Origin: Sphaerotilus hippei
GTDB lineage: Bacteria; Pseudomonadota; Gammaproteobacteria; Burkholderiales; Burkholderiaceae_C
Reading direction: 5' to 3'
Length of the DNA: 64,000 nt
Assembly: GCF_003201595.1 (NCBI RefSeq)
Contig: NZ_QJJS01000005.1
Coordinates: forward strand, 124,001-188,000
A model generated the notes under the pieces. That model saw only the letters and a list, made by a program, of their open reading frames with translations. It made no database searches and was not told where the DNA came from. Positions 10,828-21,860 of this stretch are shown here, piece by piece; positions within the stretch are counted from its first letter, which is position 1; every line of letters begins with the position of its first letter. The position numbers and the translations under genes were made by a program.

Positions 10828-11799
10828 TCAGTGGAACGCACCGATGCGTTTCAGGTTGCCGAAATTCATCCAGACAAAAAACGCGCGTCCCACGATGTTC
10901 TCGTCGGGCACGAATCCCCAGTAGCGCGAGTCCTCGGAATTGTCCCGGTTGTCGCCCATCATGAAATAGTGGCCGGGCGGCACCGTGCAGGTCACCCCTT
11001 CGGCACTGTAGCGACAGTTCTCGGCGCCGGGGAAGTTGCGGGCCCGCATCCCGTAGGACGACGGCAGGCTCGGATCCACCAGGATGCGGTGGCTGTCGCT
11101 GCCGACCTTCTCCGAGAACTGCTTCGAGAACAGGCGACGGTCCTCGTCATAATAATCGTCCAGCGTCTGCAGTTCGACCGGCTTGCCGTTGAGGCTCAGC
11201 TTCTGGTTGATGTAGGACACCTCGTCGCCCGGCACGCCGACCACGCGCTTGATGAAATCGATGCCGGGGTCCACCGGGTAGCGGAACACCATCACGTCGC
11301 CGCGCTTCGGGTCGTTGTTGGCGATGATCTTCTTGTTGATCACCGGCAGGCGCACGCCGTAGTGGAACTTGTTCACCAGGATCAGGTCGCCGATCTCGAG
11401 CGTCGGGATCATCGAGCCCGACGGGATCTTGAACGGCTCGAACAGGAAGGAGCGCAGCACGAACACCAGCACGATCACCGGGAACAGGCCGGCCGTCCAG
11501 TCCAGCCACCAGGGTTGGGCGAGCAGGCGGGACTGCGCCTCGTCGAGCTGATGGCCCTGGTCGTGCTGGATGCCCAGCCGCTCCAGTTCCTGGCGCCGCT
11601 GCTGCGCGTTGCTGGCCAGGGCCCGCGCGTCGGCCCGGCGGCGCGGCAGGAACACGAAGCGCTCGGCCATCCAGTACAGGCCGGTGACGACCGTCAGGAT
11701 GAAGAGCAGCAGCGAGAAGTTGCCGGTCCAGTAGCCGAAGTACCACCCCAGGCCGAAGGAGATCAGACAGGCATACAGGATGCCGGTGAGGGTTGCCAT
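10828..11799 (-). CDS. lepB: signal peptidase I
   Basis: Membrane serine protease that cleaves signal peptides from exported proteins. Two N-terminal membrane segments (about 5-45) and a third hydrophobic stretch (about 104-120) precede the catalytic motif IPSGSMIPTLEIGD, with S129 as nucleophile. The general-base lysine is in DFIKRVVGVPGD (K184). The conserved MMGDNRDNSEDSRYWG box is near the C-terminus. The 323 residues match the E. coli enzyme. It follows lepA by 18 bases, the classical lepA-lepB pair. Confidence 0.97.
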   Translation of the reverse strand: MATLTGILYACLISFGLGWYFGYWTGNFSLLLFILTVVTGLYWMAERFVFLPRRRADARALASNAQQRRQELERLGIQHDQGHQLDEAQSRLLAQPWWLDWTAGLFPVIVLVFVLRSFLFEPFKIPSGSMIPTLEIGDLILVNKFHYGVRLPVINKKIIANNDPKRGDVMVFRYPVDPGIDFIKRVVGVPGDEVSYINQKLSLNGKPVELQTLDDYYDEDRRLFSKQFSEKVGSDSHRILVDPSLPSSYGMRARNFPGAENCRYSAEGVTCTVPPGHYFMMGDNRDNSEDSRYWGFVPDENIVGRAFFVWMNFGNLKRIGAFH

Positions 11800-11817
11800 C
11801 AGAGATCCGGTAGTGAT

Positions 11818-13626
<1,809 letters not shown>

Positions 13627-13635
13627 GTCGGAAAC

Positions 13636-13667
13636 AAAAAAAAGGCACGTCGAACCGATGACGCGCC
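13636..13667 (-). terminator. intrinsic terminator hairpin directly before lepA (possible attenuator)
   Basis: On the minus strand GGCGCGTC, an 8-base loop and GACGTGCC form an 8-bp stem with one G-U pair, followed immediately by eight T (13643-13636). The T run ends nine bases before the lepA ATG, so it sits where the ribosome binding site would normally be. It could end transcripts coming from mucD, or act as an attenuator for a lepA promoter just upstream. Confidence 0.7.
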
Positions 13668-13669
13668 TT

Positions 13670-13713
13670 CCAACAAAAAGGTTGGGCAACTGCTTTGTTG
13701 GGACTTCATTGTA
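13670..13713 (-). promoter_or_regulatory. candidate lepA promoter -10 box and leader hairpin
   Basis: On the minus strand TACAAT at 13713-13708 is a good -10 hexamer, but I see no convincing -35. Starting seven bases later, CCAACAAA (13701-13694) pairs perfectly with TTTGTTGG (13677-13670), an 8-bp hairpin lying immediately upstream of the terminator stem. A transcript starting here would have a leader of about 75 bases containing the two hairpins in tandem. The rest of the 232-base gap between mucD and lepA (13714-13858) holds nothing I recognise. Confidence 0.35.
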
Positions 13714-13858
13714 GCCAGAACACCCGGGTGGCCGGATGATGGGGCGGGCATCGAACGGGCGTTGCCGGCGCCGACAGGCAGTGCTTATTCACAGATTGTA
13801 CACAGATTGAATCCGGCCCCTGCACGCCGTCCGACGCTCAGGGGCCGTGCCCGCCGCC

Positions 13859-15415
13859 TCAGCGTTCCGGCCGGATCAGCACGTACTGGGCCCACTCGCC
13901 GCGCCGCACCAGCAGGTTCACCGGCTTGGAGCGATCGATCCGGCCCACCAGCTGCTCGAACTGCCGGGCCGAGCCGACCTCGCTGTTGGCCACGCTCAGG
14001 ATCAGGTCCCCTTCACGCAGGCCGGCCTTGGCCGCGGGGCCGTCGGCCGCGGTCACGCGCACGCCCCCCTTGATCTTGAGCTGGCGGCGCTGCGCATCGC
14101 TCAGGTCGGCGACGGTCAGGCCCAGGACGCCGATGCTGGTGGCGGCCTCGGCGCTCGACGGGGCGTCGGGCTTCGACGCCTTGGCCGTGCCTTCGGGCTC
14201 GAGTTCGGCCACCACGAGGGTCAGGTCCTTGGTGGCGCCGCGGCGGAAGACCTGCAGCGCGGCCTTGCTGCCGGGCTTGGTGGCGCCGACCAGGCGGGGC
14301 AGGTCGTTCCACTTGTCGACCGGCTTGCCGTCGAAGCGGGTGACGATGTCGCCGGCCTCGAGTCCGGCCTTGTCGGCCGGGCTGCCACTCTCGACTCCGC
14401 GCACGAGGGCCCCGCTGGCCTTGGGCAGGCCCAGCGATTCCGCCACCTCGCGCGTGACCTCGCCGATCTGCACGCCGATGCGCCCGCGCACCACCCGTCC
14501 GGTGCTGCGCAGCTGCTCGGCGATGCGGCCGGCCTCGTCGATCGGGATCGCGAAGGAGATGCCCATGTAGCCACCCGAGCGGCTGTAGATCTGCGAGTTG
14601 ATGCCCACCACCTCGCCGCGCATGTTGATCAGCGGGCCGCCCGAGTTGCCGGGGTTGATGGCCACGTCGGTCTGGATGAAGGGCACCAGGTCACCGGTGT
14701 CACGCGCCTTGGCGCTGACGATGCCGGCGGTGACCGTGTTGTCCAGGTCGAAGGGCGAGCCGATCGCGATCACCCACTCGCCCACGCGCAGGCGATCGAC
14801 GTTGCCGAAGCGCACGGCCGGCAGGCCGGTGGCGTCGATCTTCAGCACGGCTACGTCGGTGCGCTTGTCCGCACCCACCACGCGGGCCTTGAACTCACGC
14901 TTGTCGTTGAGCCGGACGATGACCTCCTGGGCGCCGTCGACGACGTGGGCGTTGGTCATCAGGTAACCATCGGACGAGACGATGAAGCCCGAGCCCACGC
15001 CGCTCGGGCGCGGGGTCTCCTGCTCCTCGGCATCGGGGGTCTGTCCGCGGCGCTGCTGGCCGTCCGGGCGCGGCACCGGCACACCGAAGAAGCGCCGGAA
15101 GAATTCCTGCATCTCCTCGTCGGCCGGGTTGTCGCTGCGGGCGACCTGGGTCTTGGTGGTGGTGCGGATGTTGACCACCGCCGGGCCGACCTGCTCGACC
15201 AGATCGGCAAAGTCCGGCAGCCCGCGCTGGGCGGCGCTCGGTGCGGTGACCGCGGCGGCCTGTCCGGTCCCCATCGGAGGCCCGGACGACTGCGCCGTGG
15301 CGCTGAAGTGGGAGGTCAGTGACAGACCGATGGTGGTGGCGGCCGCCAGGCTGACGCCGGCGAGCAGCCAGCGGCGAGAGGTGGTGCGGCGGCTGGACAG
15401 GAAACGATCAGGCAT
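13859..15415 (-). CDS. mucD: Do-family periplasmic serine protease/chaperone (DegQ/MucD)
   Basis: Periplasmic quality-control protease. An N-terminal membrane or signal segment (about residues 13-42) precedes a trypsin-like domain with catalytic His in MTNAHVVDG, Asp in KRTDVAVLKID and Ser in INPGNSGGPL. Two PDZ domains follow (about residues 310-400 and 425-515), the second containing the GLREGDLILSVANSEV-type carboxylate loop. The 518-residue length is slightly above the usual about 480 because of an Arg/Gln-rich insert after the first strand. It sits downstream of rpoE-rseA-rseB, the place of mucD in the Pseudomonas algU-mucABCD operon, so sigma-E control is likely. Confidence 0.95.
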   Translation of the reverse strand: MPDRFLSSRRTTSRRWLLAGVSLAAATTIGLSLTSHFSATAQSSGPPMGTGQAAAVTAPSAAQRGLPDFADLVEQVGPAVVNIRTTTKTQVARSDNPADEEMQEFFRRFFGVPVPRPDGQQRRGQTPDAEEQETPRPSGVGSGFIVSSDGYLMTNAHVVDGAQEVIVRLNDKREFKARVVGADKRTDVAVLKIDATGLPAVRFGNVDRLRVGEWVIAIGSPFDLDNTVTAGIVSAKARDTGDLVPFIQTDVAINPGNSGGPLINMRGEVVGINSQIYSRSGGYMGISFAIPIDEAGRIAEQLRSTGRVVRGRIGVQIGEVTREVAESLGLPKASGALVRGVESGSPADKAGLEAGDIVTRFDGKPVDKWNDLPRLVGATKPGSKAALQVFRRGATKDLTLVVAELEPEGTAKASKPDAPSSAEAATSIGVLGLTVADLSDAQRRQLKIKGGVRVTAADGPAAKAGLREGDLILSVANSEVGSARQFEQLVGRIDRSKPVNLLVRRGEWAQYVLIRPER

Positions 15416-15472
15416 GGAGTTCCTCAGGGCAACAGCGTCCGGGCAATCCCGGATCGATGCGCTTGGAGCGGT

Positions 15473-16555
15473 TCAGGGCTTCAGGCGTTCCATCGCGTTG
15501 ACGAATTTCAGCAGCGTCAGCGCCGGGGCGTCTCCCACGGCGGTGATCCACCAGTCGGCCTGACGGCGGCTGAGGGCGTAGGTCGCCCCCATGGCCGCGT
15601 GGGATTCACGCTGGTGCTGCAGCGGATCGAAGGGCTCGATGTAGACGGAGACCTGGGTCAGTCCGTCGGAGAACACCGTCTGCAGCATCGTCGATTCGGG
15701 TGCCGGAGCCGAGGTCGCGCTGGCCGCCACCGGCGTGGCATGGTGCTCGCCGATCGGCCGTCGGACCGAGCGCACCAGCTGGAAGCCCGCGGGCAAGCCG
15801 CGCAGCGACCACCCGGCACGGGCCAGGTCGGTGCGCTCGACCTGCAGCCGGGTGACCTGGTAGCCCGTCAGTCGCCGCATCTCCTGCACCAGCACCTGGG
15901 TCTGGGGGCGCACGCTGGCCTGCAGGTCGGAGTAGGCGGTCGATTCCAGCAGCTCACCCCGGTCGTTGAGCACGTCGGCGCGCAGCAGCAGGCTCGACTG
16001 GGGCTCCAGCCACAGGCGGAAGGCGTAGCGCAGCGCATCACGGGGCTTGAATGTCCAGACCAGCGCGTCCAGGCCGGCGATGCGGTCGCTGCCGCCCTGC
16101 ACGAGCTCGTAGCGCTCCGTGTCCAGTTCGAGATCGGCCGGCCAGGGGGTCGGGAAGGCCCCCACCGGCTCACGCGGCTCGATCGAGGCGATCTGGGTGG
16201 CCGGCCAGAACACGTGGACCACGTTGTTGTGGCGGTAGATGCGCCGCGCCCGGCCGTCGAGGATGTCCAGCCGTTCGATCTGCTCGCGGCCATCGTTGAA
16301 GTGCACGATGCGCGAACTGCTCATCGAGCGGCCGAGGTTGATCACGAAGGTGCCGGCGTAATTGCGGTGGCGGGCGGCCTCCTGGGCCCGGCGCAGCAGC
16401 CGGGAGCCTTCCGTCGGGCCGAAACTGCCGAGCGTGAGCGGTGCCGTCGCCGCCGGGGCCGCCTGGGCCGGGGCGCCGAGCAGCGCGCCGATGCAGCACA
16501 GGCTGCAGGCCAGCTGTCGCGCCTGGCGCAGGGCCGTCGAGCGCAGTGCCGTCAT
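15473..16555 (-). CDS. rseB: sigma-E regulatory protein RseB/MucB
   Basis: Periplasmic protein that binds the anti-sigma factor RseA, shields it from proteolysis and senses lipoprotein or LPS signals. A signal peptide (hydrophobic core at about residues 16-30, cleavage near AQAAPA) precedes the two-domain MucB/RseB fold; NYAGTFVINLGRSMSS and SSRIVHFNDGREQIERLDILDG are typical of the first domain. The C-terminal half contains GYQVTRLQVERTDLARAGWSLRGLP-type sequence. Length 360 is in range. The start overlaps the rseA stop by four bases. Confidence 0.92.
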   Translation of the reverse strand: MTALRSTALRQARQLACSLCCIGALLGAPAQAAPAATAPLTLGSFGPTEGSRLLRRAQEAARHRNYAGTFVINLGRSMSSSRIVHFNDGREQIERLDILDGRARRIYRHNNVVHVFWPATQIASIEPREPVGAFPTPWPADLELDTERYELVQGGSDRIAGLDALVWTFKPRDALRYAFRLWLEPQSSLLLRADVLNDRGELLESTAYSDLQASVRPQTQVLVQEMRRLTGYQVTRLQVERTDLARAGWSLRGLPAGFQLVRSVRRPIGEHHATPVAASATSAPAPESTMLQTVFSDGLTQVSVYIEPFDPLQHQRESHAAMGATYALSRRQADWWITAVGDAPALTLLKFVNAMERLKP

Positions 16556-17220
16556 TGTCCGACGGCCACGGGCTGGGTCTGCTGGAAGGTGGCGCTGCGC
16601 AGGTAGGACGCCTGCCCCACCGGCACACCGGAAAACTGCTTGTGGGGCGTCAGGTAACGGGCGAGCTGGGCGTCATCCATTGATGCGGCGTCCATGGCAG
16701 GCATCGACGCCGCACCGGCTGCCGCCAGGCTGGAGCCGAAGAACAGGGCGTCGCTGCCCTCCTGGCCCCGGTTGAGCAGCACGACCCCGGCCACCAGGGC
16801 CACGCCCGCGGCCATGCCCAGCGGTGCGCTCCAGCGGCGCAGCGCCGATCGGCGCCGGGTCGGGGCGAGCGAGCCGGTCTCGGCCCGGGTCGGGAACTCG
16901 ACCAGCAGGGCGCTGTCCTGTCCGGCCTCCGTCGCCGTGGTGCTCGGCTCCGGCGGCGTCGGGGCGAGCACCACCGGTTCTTCAGCGAGGCGCGAACGCA
17001 GGGCCTGCAGGAAAGCCTCGTCGCGGGAGGGCGGGCTCGACAGCTCGTCCGAGCGCAGTACGTCGCCGATCAGGTGGTAGGCGTGCCAGGACGTGCGCTG
17101 TCCGGCGTCCTGTCGCCAGGAGCGGCAGGCCCGCGCGACGATCTGGGCGTCGACCTCGCCATCCATCAGGGCCGACAGTTCTTCATCGGCGGGGCGGGCA
17201 GGCAGAAAGGGCTCATTCAT
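16552..17220 (-). CDS. rseA: anti-sigma-E factor RseA/MucA
   Basis: Inner-membrane anti-sigma factor that holds RpoE inactive. The cytoplasmic N-terminal domain starts with the typical EELSALMDGEVD, followed by WHAYHLIGDVLRSDEL. A single membrane helix (GMAAGVALVAGVVLLNRG) lies near residues 133-150. The short periplasmic tail ends in PVAVGQ. The arrangement between rpoE and rseB confirms the identity despite low overall conservation. Envelope stress would trigger DegS/RseP-type cleavage; neither protease gene is in the window. Confidence 0.9.
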   Translation of the reverse strand: MNEPFLPARPADEELSALMDGEVDAQIVARACRSWRQDAGQRTSWHAYHLIGDVLRSDELSSPPSRDEAFLQALRSRLAEEPVVLAPTPPEPSTTATEAGQDSALLVEFPTRAETGSLAPTRRRSALRRWSAPLGMAAGVALVAGVVLLNRGQEGSDALFFGSSLAAAGAASMPAMDAASMDDAQLARYLTPHKQFSGVPVGQASYLRSATFQQTQPVAVGQ

Positions 17221-17241
17221 TGATCACTCCATGCCGGGGCG

Positions 17242-17850
17242 TCACCAGCGTTGCCCCTCTTTGGTATCCAGCAGCGGTCGCAACCGAACGGCAATGGCCT
17301 CGCGCGCCCGGAAGATGCGCGAGCGCACCGTTCCGATCGGGCAGGCCATGACCTCGGCAATCTCTTCATAGGACAGCCCCTCCACCTCGCGCAGCAAGAT
17401 GGCCTGGCGCAGATCCACCGGCAAGGCCTCGATGGCCGCATTGACCGTCGTCGCGATCTCGCGGCTGGCCAGCACGGACTCGGGGGTCTCGCCGTCGGTC
17501 AGACCGTTCTCGGGGCGATAAGTTTCGTCGTCGTCGTCACGCGAGGACGCCAGGGCCGACTCGGTGATCACCGGGTCGCGGCGCATGTCGGCCAGCGCCT
17601 TCTTGGCGGTGTTGACGGCGATGCGGTAGAGCCAGGTGTAGAAGGCGCTCTCGCCGCGGAACTTGGGCAGGGCGCGGTAGGCCCGGATGAAGGTCTCCTG
17701 CGCCACGTCCTGCACCAGATCGGTGTCGCGGATGATGCGGCCGATCAGCCGCTCGATGCGGCGCTGGTACTTGACCACGAGCATCTCGAATGCCTGGACC
17801 TCTCCGCGTTTGGCGCGTTCGATCAGCAGGGCGTCGGCATCAGCGGTCAT
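17242..17850 (-). CDS. rpoE: ECF sigma factor RpoE (AlgU)
   Basis: Extracytoplasmic-function sigma factor for envelope stress. Region 2 reads VQDVAQETFIRAYRALPKF and FYTWLYRIAVNTAKK; region 4 has LPVDLRQAILLREVEGLSY and a DNA-recognition helix IGTVRSRIFRAREAI. I start at the ATG giving MTADADALLIERA (202 residues), which matches the family; the frame is open 23 codons further but enters the upstream gene. The start lies inside the last codons of the upstream YgfX-like gene (11-base overlap), so translational coupling is likely. Confidence 0.96.
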   Translation of the reverse strand: MTADADALLIERAKRGEVQAFEMLVVKYQRRIERLIGRIIRDTDLVQDVAQETFIRAYRALPKFRGESAFYTWLYRIAVNTAKKALADMRRDPVITESALASSRDDDDETYRPENGLTDGETPESVLASREIATTVNAAIEALPVDLRQAILLREVEGLSYEEIAEVMACPIGTVRSRIFRAREAIAVRLRPLLDTKEGQRW

Positions 17851-18352
17851 GGGAAGCGGGGGCGGCCGGATCGTCGGGGACCGGCAAGGGAGCAGCAGGG
17901 CGGGGTGAATATACCGCACAGCGCAACGGATGCCAGGCGTCGCCCAGTGCCGCTGCGCTCATCGGTAGCCACCAGGTCGTTGCCCGAGCGTGCGGGAGCG
18001 TCGAGGCCTGCGTGCGCAGGCGCAGCAGCATCCAGCGGCCGAGGTCGATCGTGACCACCAGCCGGGCGCACGGTCCGCTGTCGGCGGGATCGGACTGCAG
18101 CCGCAGCCACCAGTCCTGCCCGTCCCAGCGCAGACGGCCCTGAAGAGGTGGACGGCGCCACCAGGACCACGCGCAGCCGAGCCAGCCGAGCAGGGCGACA
18201 CCCAGCACGATCGGTTTCAGGATGTGGCCACGATGCGGCATGGCCGCCCAGGCGAGCAGCGCGGCGGCGCTGCCCAGCAGCAGCAGGATCTGCAGCACGG
18301 ACCAGCAGCGGTCCGCGGCCAGGGGAACCTCGACGGGCGGAGCGCCGCGCAT
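17840..18352 (-). CDS. small membrane protein, YgfX/CptA-like
   Basis: A 170-residue protein with two closely spaced membrane helices (about residues 19-39 and 46-66) and a cytoplasmic domain beginning GRLRWDGQDWWLRL and containing IDLGRWMLLRL, then WLPMSAAALGDAWHPLRCAVY. This pattern of Trp/Arg-rich strands resembles the YgfX (CptA) family, which in E. coli is encoded with SdhE. The resemblance is by eye only. It lies between fabF and rpoE in the same orientation and overlaps rpoE by 11 bases. Confidence 0.75.
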   Translation of the reverse strand: MRGAPPVEVPLAADRCWSVLQILLLLGSAAALLAWAAMPHRGHILKPIVLGVALLGWLGCAWSWWRRPPLQGRLRWDGQDWWLRLQSDPADSGPCARLVVTIDLGRWMLLRLRTQASTLPHARATTWWLPMSAAALGDAWHPLRCAVYSPRPAAPLPVPDDPAAPASHDR

Positions 18353-18406
18353 CGTCTCAGCCTGGCGTGGTCCGGTCCATCGTGATCGACCGGACCTGCC
18401 GCCGTG

Positions 18407-19648
18407 TCAGTGACGGCGGAAGACCAGCGTGCCGTTGGTGCCGCCGAAGCCGAAGTTGTTCTTCACGGCCACGTCGATGCGCATGTCACGTGCGGTGTTG
18501 GCGCAGTAGTCCAGGTCGCACGCCGGATCCTGATCGAAGATGTTGATCGTCGGCGGGGAGATCTGGTGGTACAGGGCGAGCACGCTGAACACCGACTCGA
18601 TGCCGCCGGCGCCGCCGAGCAGGTGCCCGGTCATCGACTTGGTCGAGTTGACGACCAGCTGCTTCGCGTGGTCGCCGAACGCCAGCTTGAGCGCATTGGT
18701 CTCGTTGACGTCGCCCAGCGGCGTCGACGTGCCGTGTGCGTTCAGGTACTGCACGTCGGAGGCGTTGATGCCGGCGTTGCGCAGGGCATTGACCATCGAG
18801 CGGCGCGGACCGTCCACGTCGGGGGCGGTCATGTGATAAGCGTCCCCGCTCATGCCGAAGCCGGACAGCTCGGCATAGATGCGGGCGCCCCGCTTGCGGG
18901 CGTGTTCGTATTCCTCGAGCACCATCACGCCGGCGCCTTCGCCCAGCACGAAGCCGTCACGGTCCTTGTCCCAGGGGCGGGAAGCCGTCTTCGGATCGTC
19001 GTTGCGGGTCGACAGGGCGCGTGCGGCCGCGAAGCCGCCCATGCCCAGCGGCGAGATGGTCGATTCGGCCCCGCCGGCGACCATCACGTCCGCGTCACCG
19101 CATTCGATCAGGCGCCCGGCCAGGCCGATGCTGTGCAGGCCGGTGGTGCAGGCGGTCACGACACCCAGGTTCGGGCCTTTGAAGCCGCACTGGATGGAGA
19201 CGTGGCCCGAGATCATGTTGATGATCGATGCCGGCACGAAGAACGGCGAGATCCGCCGTGCGCCGCGCGCGGTGTATTCCACGTGCGTCTGCTCGATCAT
19301 CGGCAGGCCGCCGATGCCCGAACCGACCATCACGCCGATGCGTTCGGCTTGCTCACCGAGGTCCGCCCCCATGGACAGGCCGGCATCCTTGACGGCCTGC
19401 AGCGACGCTGCGATGCCGTAATGGATGAAGGCGTCCATGTGACGCGCTTCCTTGGCGGGGATGTAATCCTCGATCCGGAAGCCCTTGACCTCGCCTGCAA
19501 AATGCACGGCGAGGCCAGAGGCGTCGAAGCGAGTGACGTGATCGATGCCGGATTTCCCGGCGACGAGGTTGGTCCAGGAGTCAGCGACGTTGTTCCCCAC
19601 GGGGGTCACGAGGCCGAGGCCGGTCACGACGATGCGACGACGGGTCAT
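18407..19648 (-). CDS. fabF: beta-ketoacyl-ACP synthase II
   Basis: Elongating condensing enzyme of type II fatty-acid synthesis. The nucleophile cysteine is in VTACTTGLHSIG, and the catalytic histidines are in NAHGTSTPLGD and STKSMTGHLLGGAG. FGFGGTNGTLVF forms the C-terminal strand. 413 residues is exactly the FabF size. It follows acpP with 52 bases between, and the fab order plsX-fabH-fabD-fabG-acpP-fabF is as in E. coli. Confidence 0.98.
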   Translation of the reverse strand: MTRRRIVVTGLGLVTPVGNNVADSWTNLVAGKSGIDHVTRFDASGLAVHFAGEVKGFRIEDYIPAKEARHMDAFIHYGIAASLQAVKDAGLSMGADLGEQAERIGVMVGSGIGGLPMIEQTHVEYTARGARRISPFFVPASIINMISGHVSIQCGFKGPNLGVVTACTTGLHSIGLAGRLIECGDADVMVAGGAESTISPLGMGGFAAARALSTRNDDPKTASRPWDKDRDGFVLGEGAGVMVLEEYEHARKRGARIYAELSGFGMSGDAYHMTAPDVDGPRRSMVNALRNAGINASDVQYLNAHGTSTPLGDVNETNALKLAFGDHAKQLVVNSTKSMTGHLLGGAGGIESVFSVLALYHQISPPTINIFDQDPACDLDYCANTARDMRIDVAVKNNFGFGGTNGTLVFRRH

Positions 19649-19700
19649 GCTGAGGCTTGTTGCAGGCGATCTGGTTCAGGAACGGGCAAGGTCAGGGCGC

Positions 19701-20066
<366 letters not shown>

Positions 20067-20087
20067 TCAGGGACTCGTGCATGGGCA

Positions 20088-20831
20088 TCAGCCCATGAAC
20101 ATGCCCCCGTTGACGTGCAGTTCCGTCCCGGTGATGTAGCCGGCCTGAGGCGAGGCCAGGAACAGCACCGCCTGTGCAATATCCTCCGGATTGCCCAGAC
20201 GGCCCAGAGGAATCTGGGCCATCAGCGCAGCTTTCTGTGCCTCCGGCAGGATTTCGGTCATGTCGGTGGCGATGAAGCCCGGGGCCACGCAGTTCACCGT
20301 GATGTTGCGGCTGCCCAGTTCACGGGCCAGCGAGCGTGTCATTCCCGCCACACCGGCCTTCGAGGCGCAGTAGTTGGCCTGGCCCGGGTTGCCGGAAGCC
20401 CCTACCACCGACGTGATGTTGATGATGCGGCCGTGGCGCTGTTTCATCATCGGCTTGATGGCGGCGCGGCAGGCCCGGAAGACCGCCTTCAGGTTGGTGT
20501 CGACCACCGCATCCCAGTCCTCGTCCTTCATGCGCATGGACAGGGTGTCGCGGGTGATGCCGGCGTTGTTGACCAGCACCTGCAGACCGCCATCGGCCTT
20601 GACGATGCCGTCGATCAGCGCGTCGAGCGCGCCGGCGGCAGTCACGTCGAGCACCTCGCCACGGCCGCCGTGCGGGGCCAGGGCTTCACTGATGCTGGCT
20701 GCGCCACTGGTGCTGGTGGCCGTGCCGATGACCCGCAGGCCCGCCTGGGCCAGGGTCAGGGCGATCGAGCGGCCGATGCCGCGGCTGGCGCCGGTGACGA
20801 GTGCGATCTGGGGGGAGGCGGTCTGGCTCAT
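20088..20831 (-). CDS. fabG: 3-oxoacyl-ACP reductase
   Basis: NADPH-dependent ketoreductase of fatty-acid elongation. Short-chain dehydrogenase motifs are all present: GASRGIGRS near residue 16, NNAGITRD, the serine in ITSVVGASG, YCASKAG (Tyr-x3-Lys) and VAPGFIATDM. It ends with LHVNGGMFMG, the usual FabG C-terminus. 247 residues with the start MSQTASPQIALVTG. The ATG overlaps the fabD stop by four bases. Confidence 0.98.
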   Translation of the reverse strand: MSQTASPQIALVTGASRGIGRSIALTLAQAGLRVIGTATSTSGAASISEALAPHGGRGEVLDVTAAGALDALIDGIVKADGGLQVLVNNAGITRDTLSMRMKDEDWDAVVDTNLKAVFRACRAAIKPMMKQRHGRIINITSVVGASGNPGQANYCASKAGVAGMTRSLARELGSRNITVNCVAPGFIATDMTEILPEAQKAALMAQIPLGRLGNPEDIAQAVLFLASPQAGYITGTELHVNGGMFMG

Positions 20832-21766
20832 GCGACAAGTTCCTTGGCCTGCACGAGGCTGGCCGGGTCGAGGACGGTGGTGGTGGTCAGCTGGCCGTCG
20901 ATGCGCTTGACCATGCCGGCCAGCACCTTGCCCGGGCCGCACTCGATCACGTGGGTCAGGCCGCGGGCGGCCAGCGCCTGCACCAGCTCGACCCAGCGCA
21001 CCGGCCCGAAGGCCTGGCGGTACAGCGCATCGCGGATCGCGTCGGCGTCGGTCTGCACGGTCACGTCAATGTTGTTGATCACCGGGATCTGCGGCGAGGC
21101 CAGCGTGATCGACTGCAGGCGTTCGCGCAGGCGCTCGGCGGCCGGCTTCATCAGGCTCGAATGGAAGGGGGCCGAGACCGGCAGCGGCAGCGTGCGCTTG
21201 GCGCCCATCGCCTTCAGGATCTCGCAGCCCTTCTCGACGCCGGCCTTGCTGCCGGCGATCACGGTCTGCTTCGGGTCGTTGAAGTTGACGGCCTCCACGG
21301 CCTGGCCGCTCTCGACGGCGGCGCGGGCACAGCCTTCGATGACCTGTGCGGCCTCCAGGCCCAGGATGGCGGCCATGCCGCCGGTGCCCACGGGCACCGC
21401 GTCCTGCATCGCCTGGGCGCGCAGGCGCACCAGCGGCAGCGCATCGGCCAGCGTCAGCACGCCGGCGGCGACCAGCGCGGTGTATTCACCCAGCGAATGG
21501 CCGGCCACGGCGGCGGGCAGGGCGCCCCCTTCGGCGATCCAGGCGCGGTAGTTGGCGATGCCCGCCGTCAGCATGACCGGCTGGGTGTTGGTCGTCAGGT
21601 CCAGCGTCTCTTTCGGACCGCCGGCGATCAGGCGGGCCATGTCCTCGCCCAGGGCGCTGCTGGCTTCTTCCAGCGTCGTGCGCACGGCAGGGTGGTCGCC
21701 CCAGGCGTCGAGCATGCCGACGGACTGGGAGCCCTGTCCCGGGAAGATGAACGCGAATGCAGTCAT
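20828..21766 (-). CDS. fabD: malonyl-CoA:ACP transacylase
   Basis: Loads malonyl groups onto ACP. It starts MTAFAFIFPGQGSQSVGML, with nucleophile serine in AGHSLGEYTALVAAG near residue 93, the conserved arginine in LVRLRAQAMQDA, and the catalytic histidine in PFHSSLMKPA. 312 residues is typical. The frame is open upstream to 21931, but the longer product is unlike any FabD. It overlaps fabG by four bases and follows fabH after 94 bases. Confidence 0.98.
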   Translation of the reverse strand: MTAFAFIFPGQGSQSVGMLDAWGDHPAVRTTLEEASSALGEDMARLIAGGPKETLDLTTNTQPVMLTAGIANYRAWIAEGGALPAAVAGHSLGEYTALVAAGVLTLADALPLVRLRAQAMQDAVPVGTGGMAAILGLEAAQVIEGCARAAVESGQAVEAVNFNDPKQTVIAGSKAGVEKGCEILKAMGAKRTLPLPVSAPFHSSLMKPAAERLRERLQSITLASPQIPVINNIDVTVQTDADAIRDALYRQAFGPVRWVELVQALAARGLTHVIECGPGKVLAGMVKRIDGQLTTTTVLDPASLVQAKELVA

Positions 21767-21860
21767 GGTGTGGTCCGCAGTGGCAATGGCCATGGCAATG
21801 GGTTGTCGGGTCGACCGTGCCGCCGCGCATGGGGCGGCCGGCCGGTCGGTCGTGCCGTCG

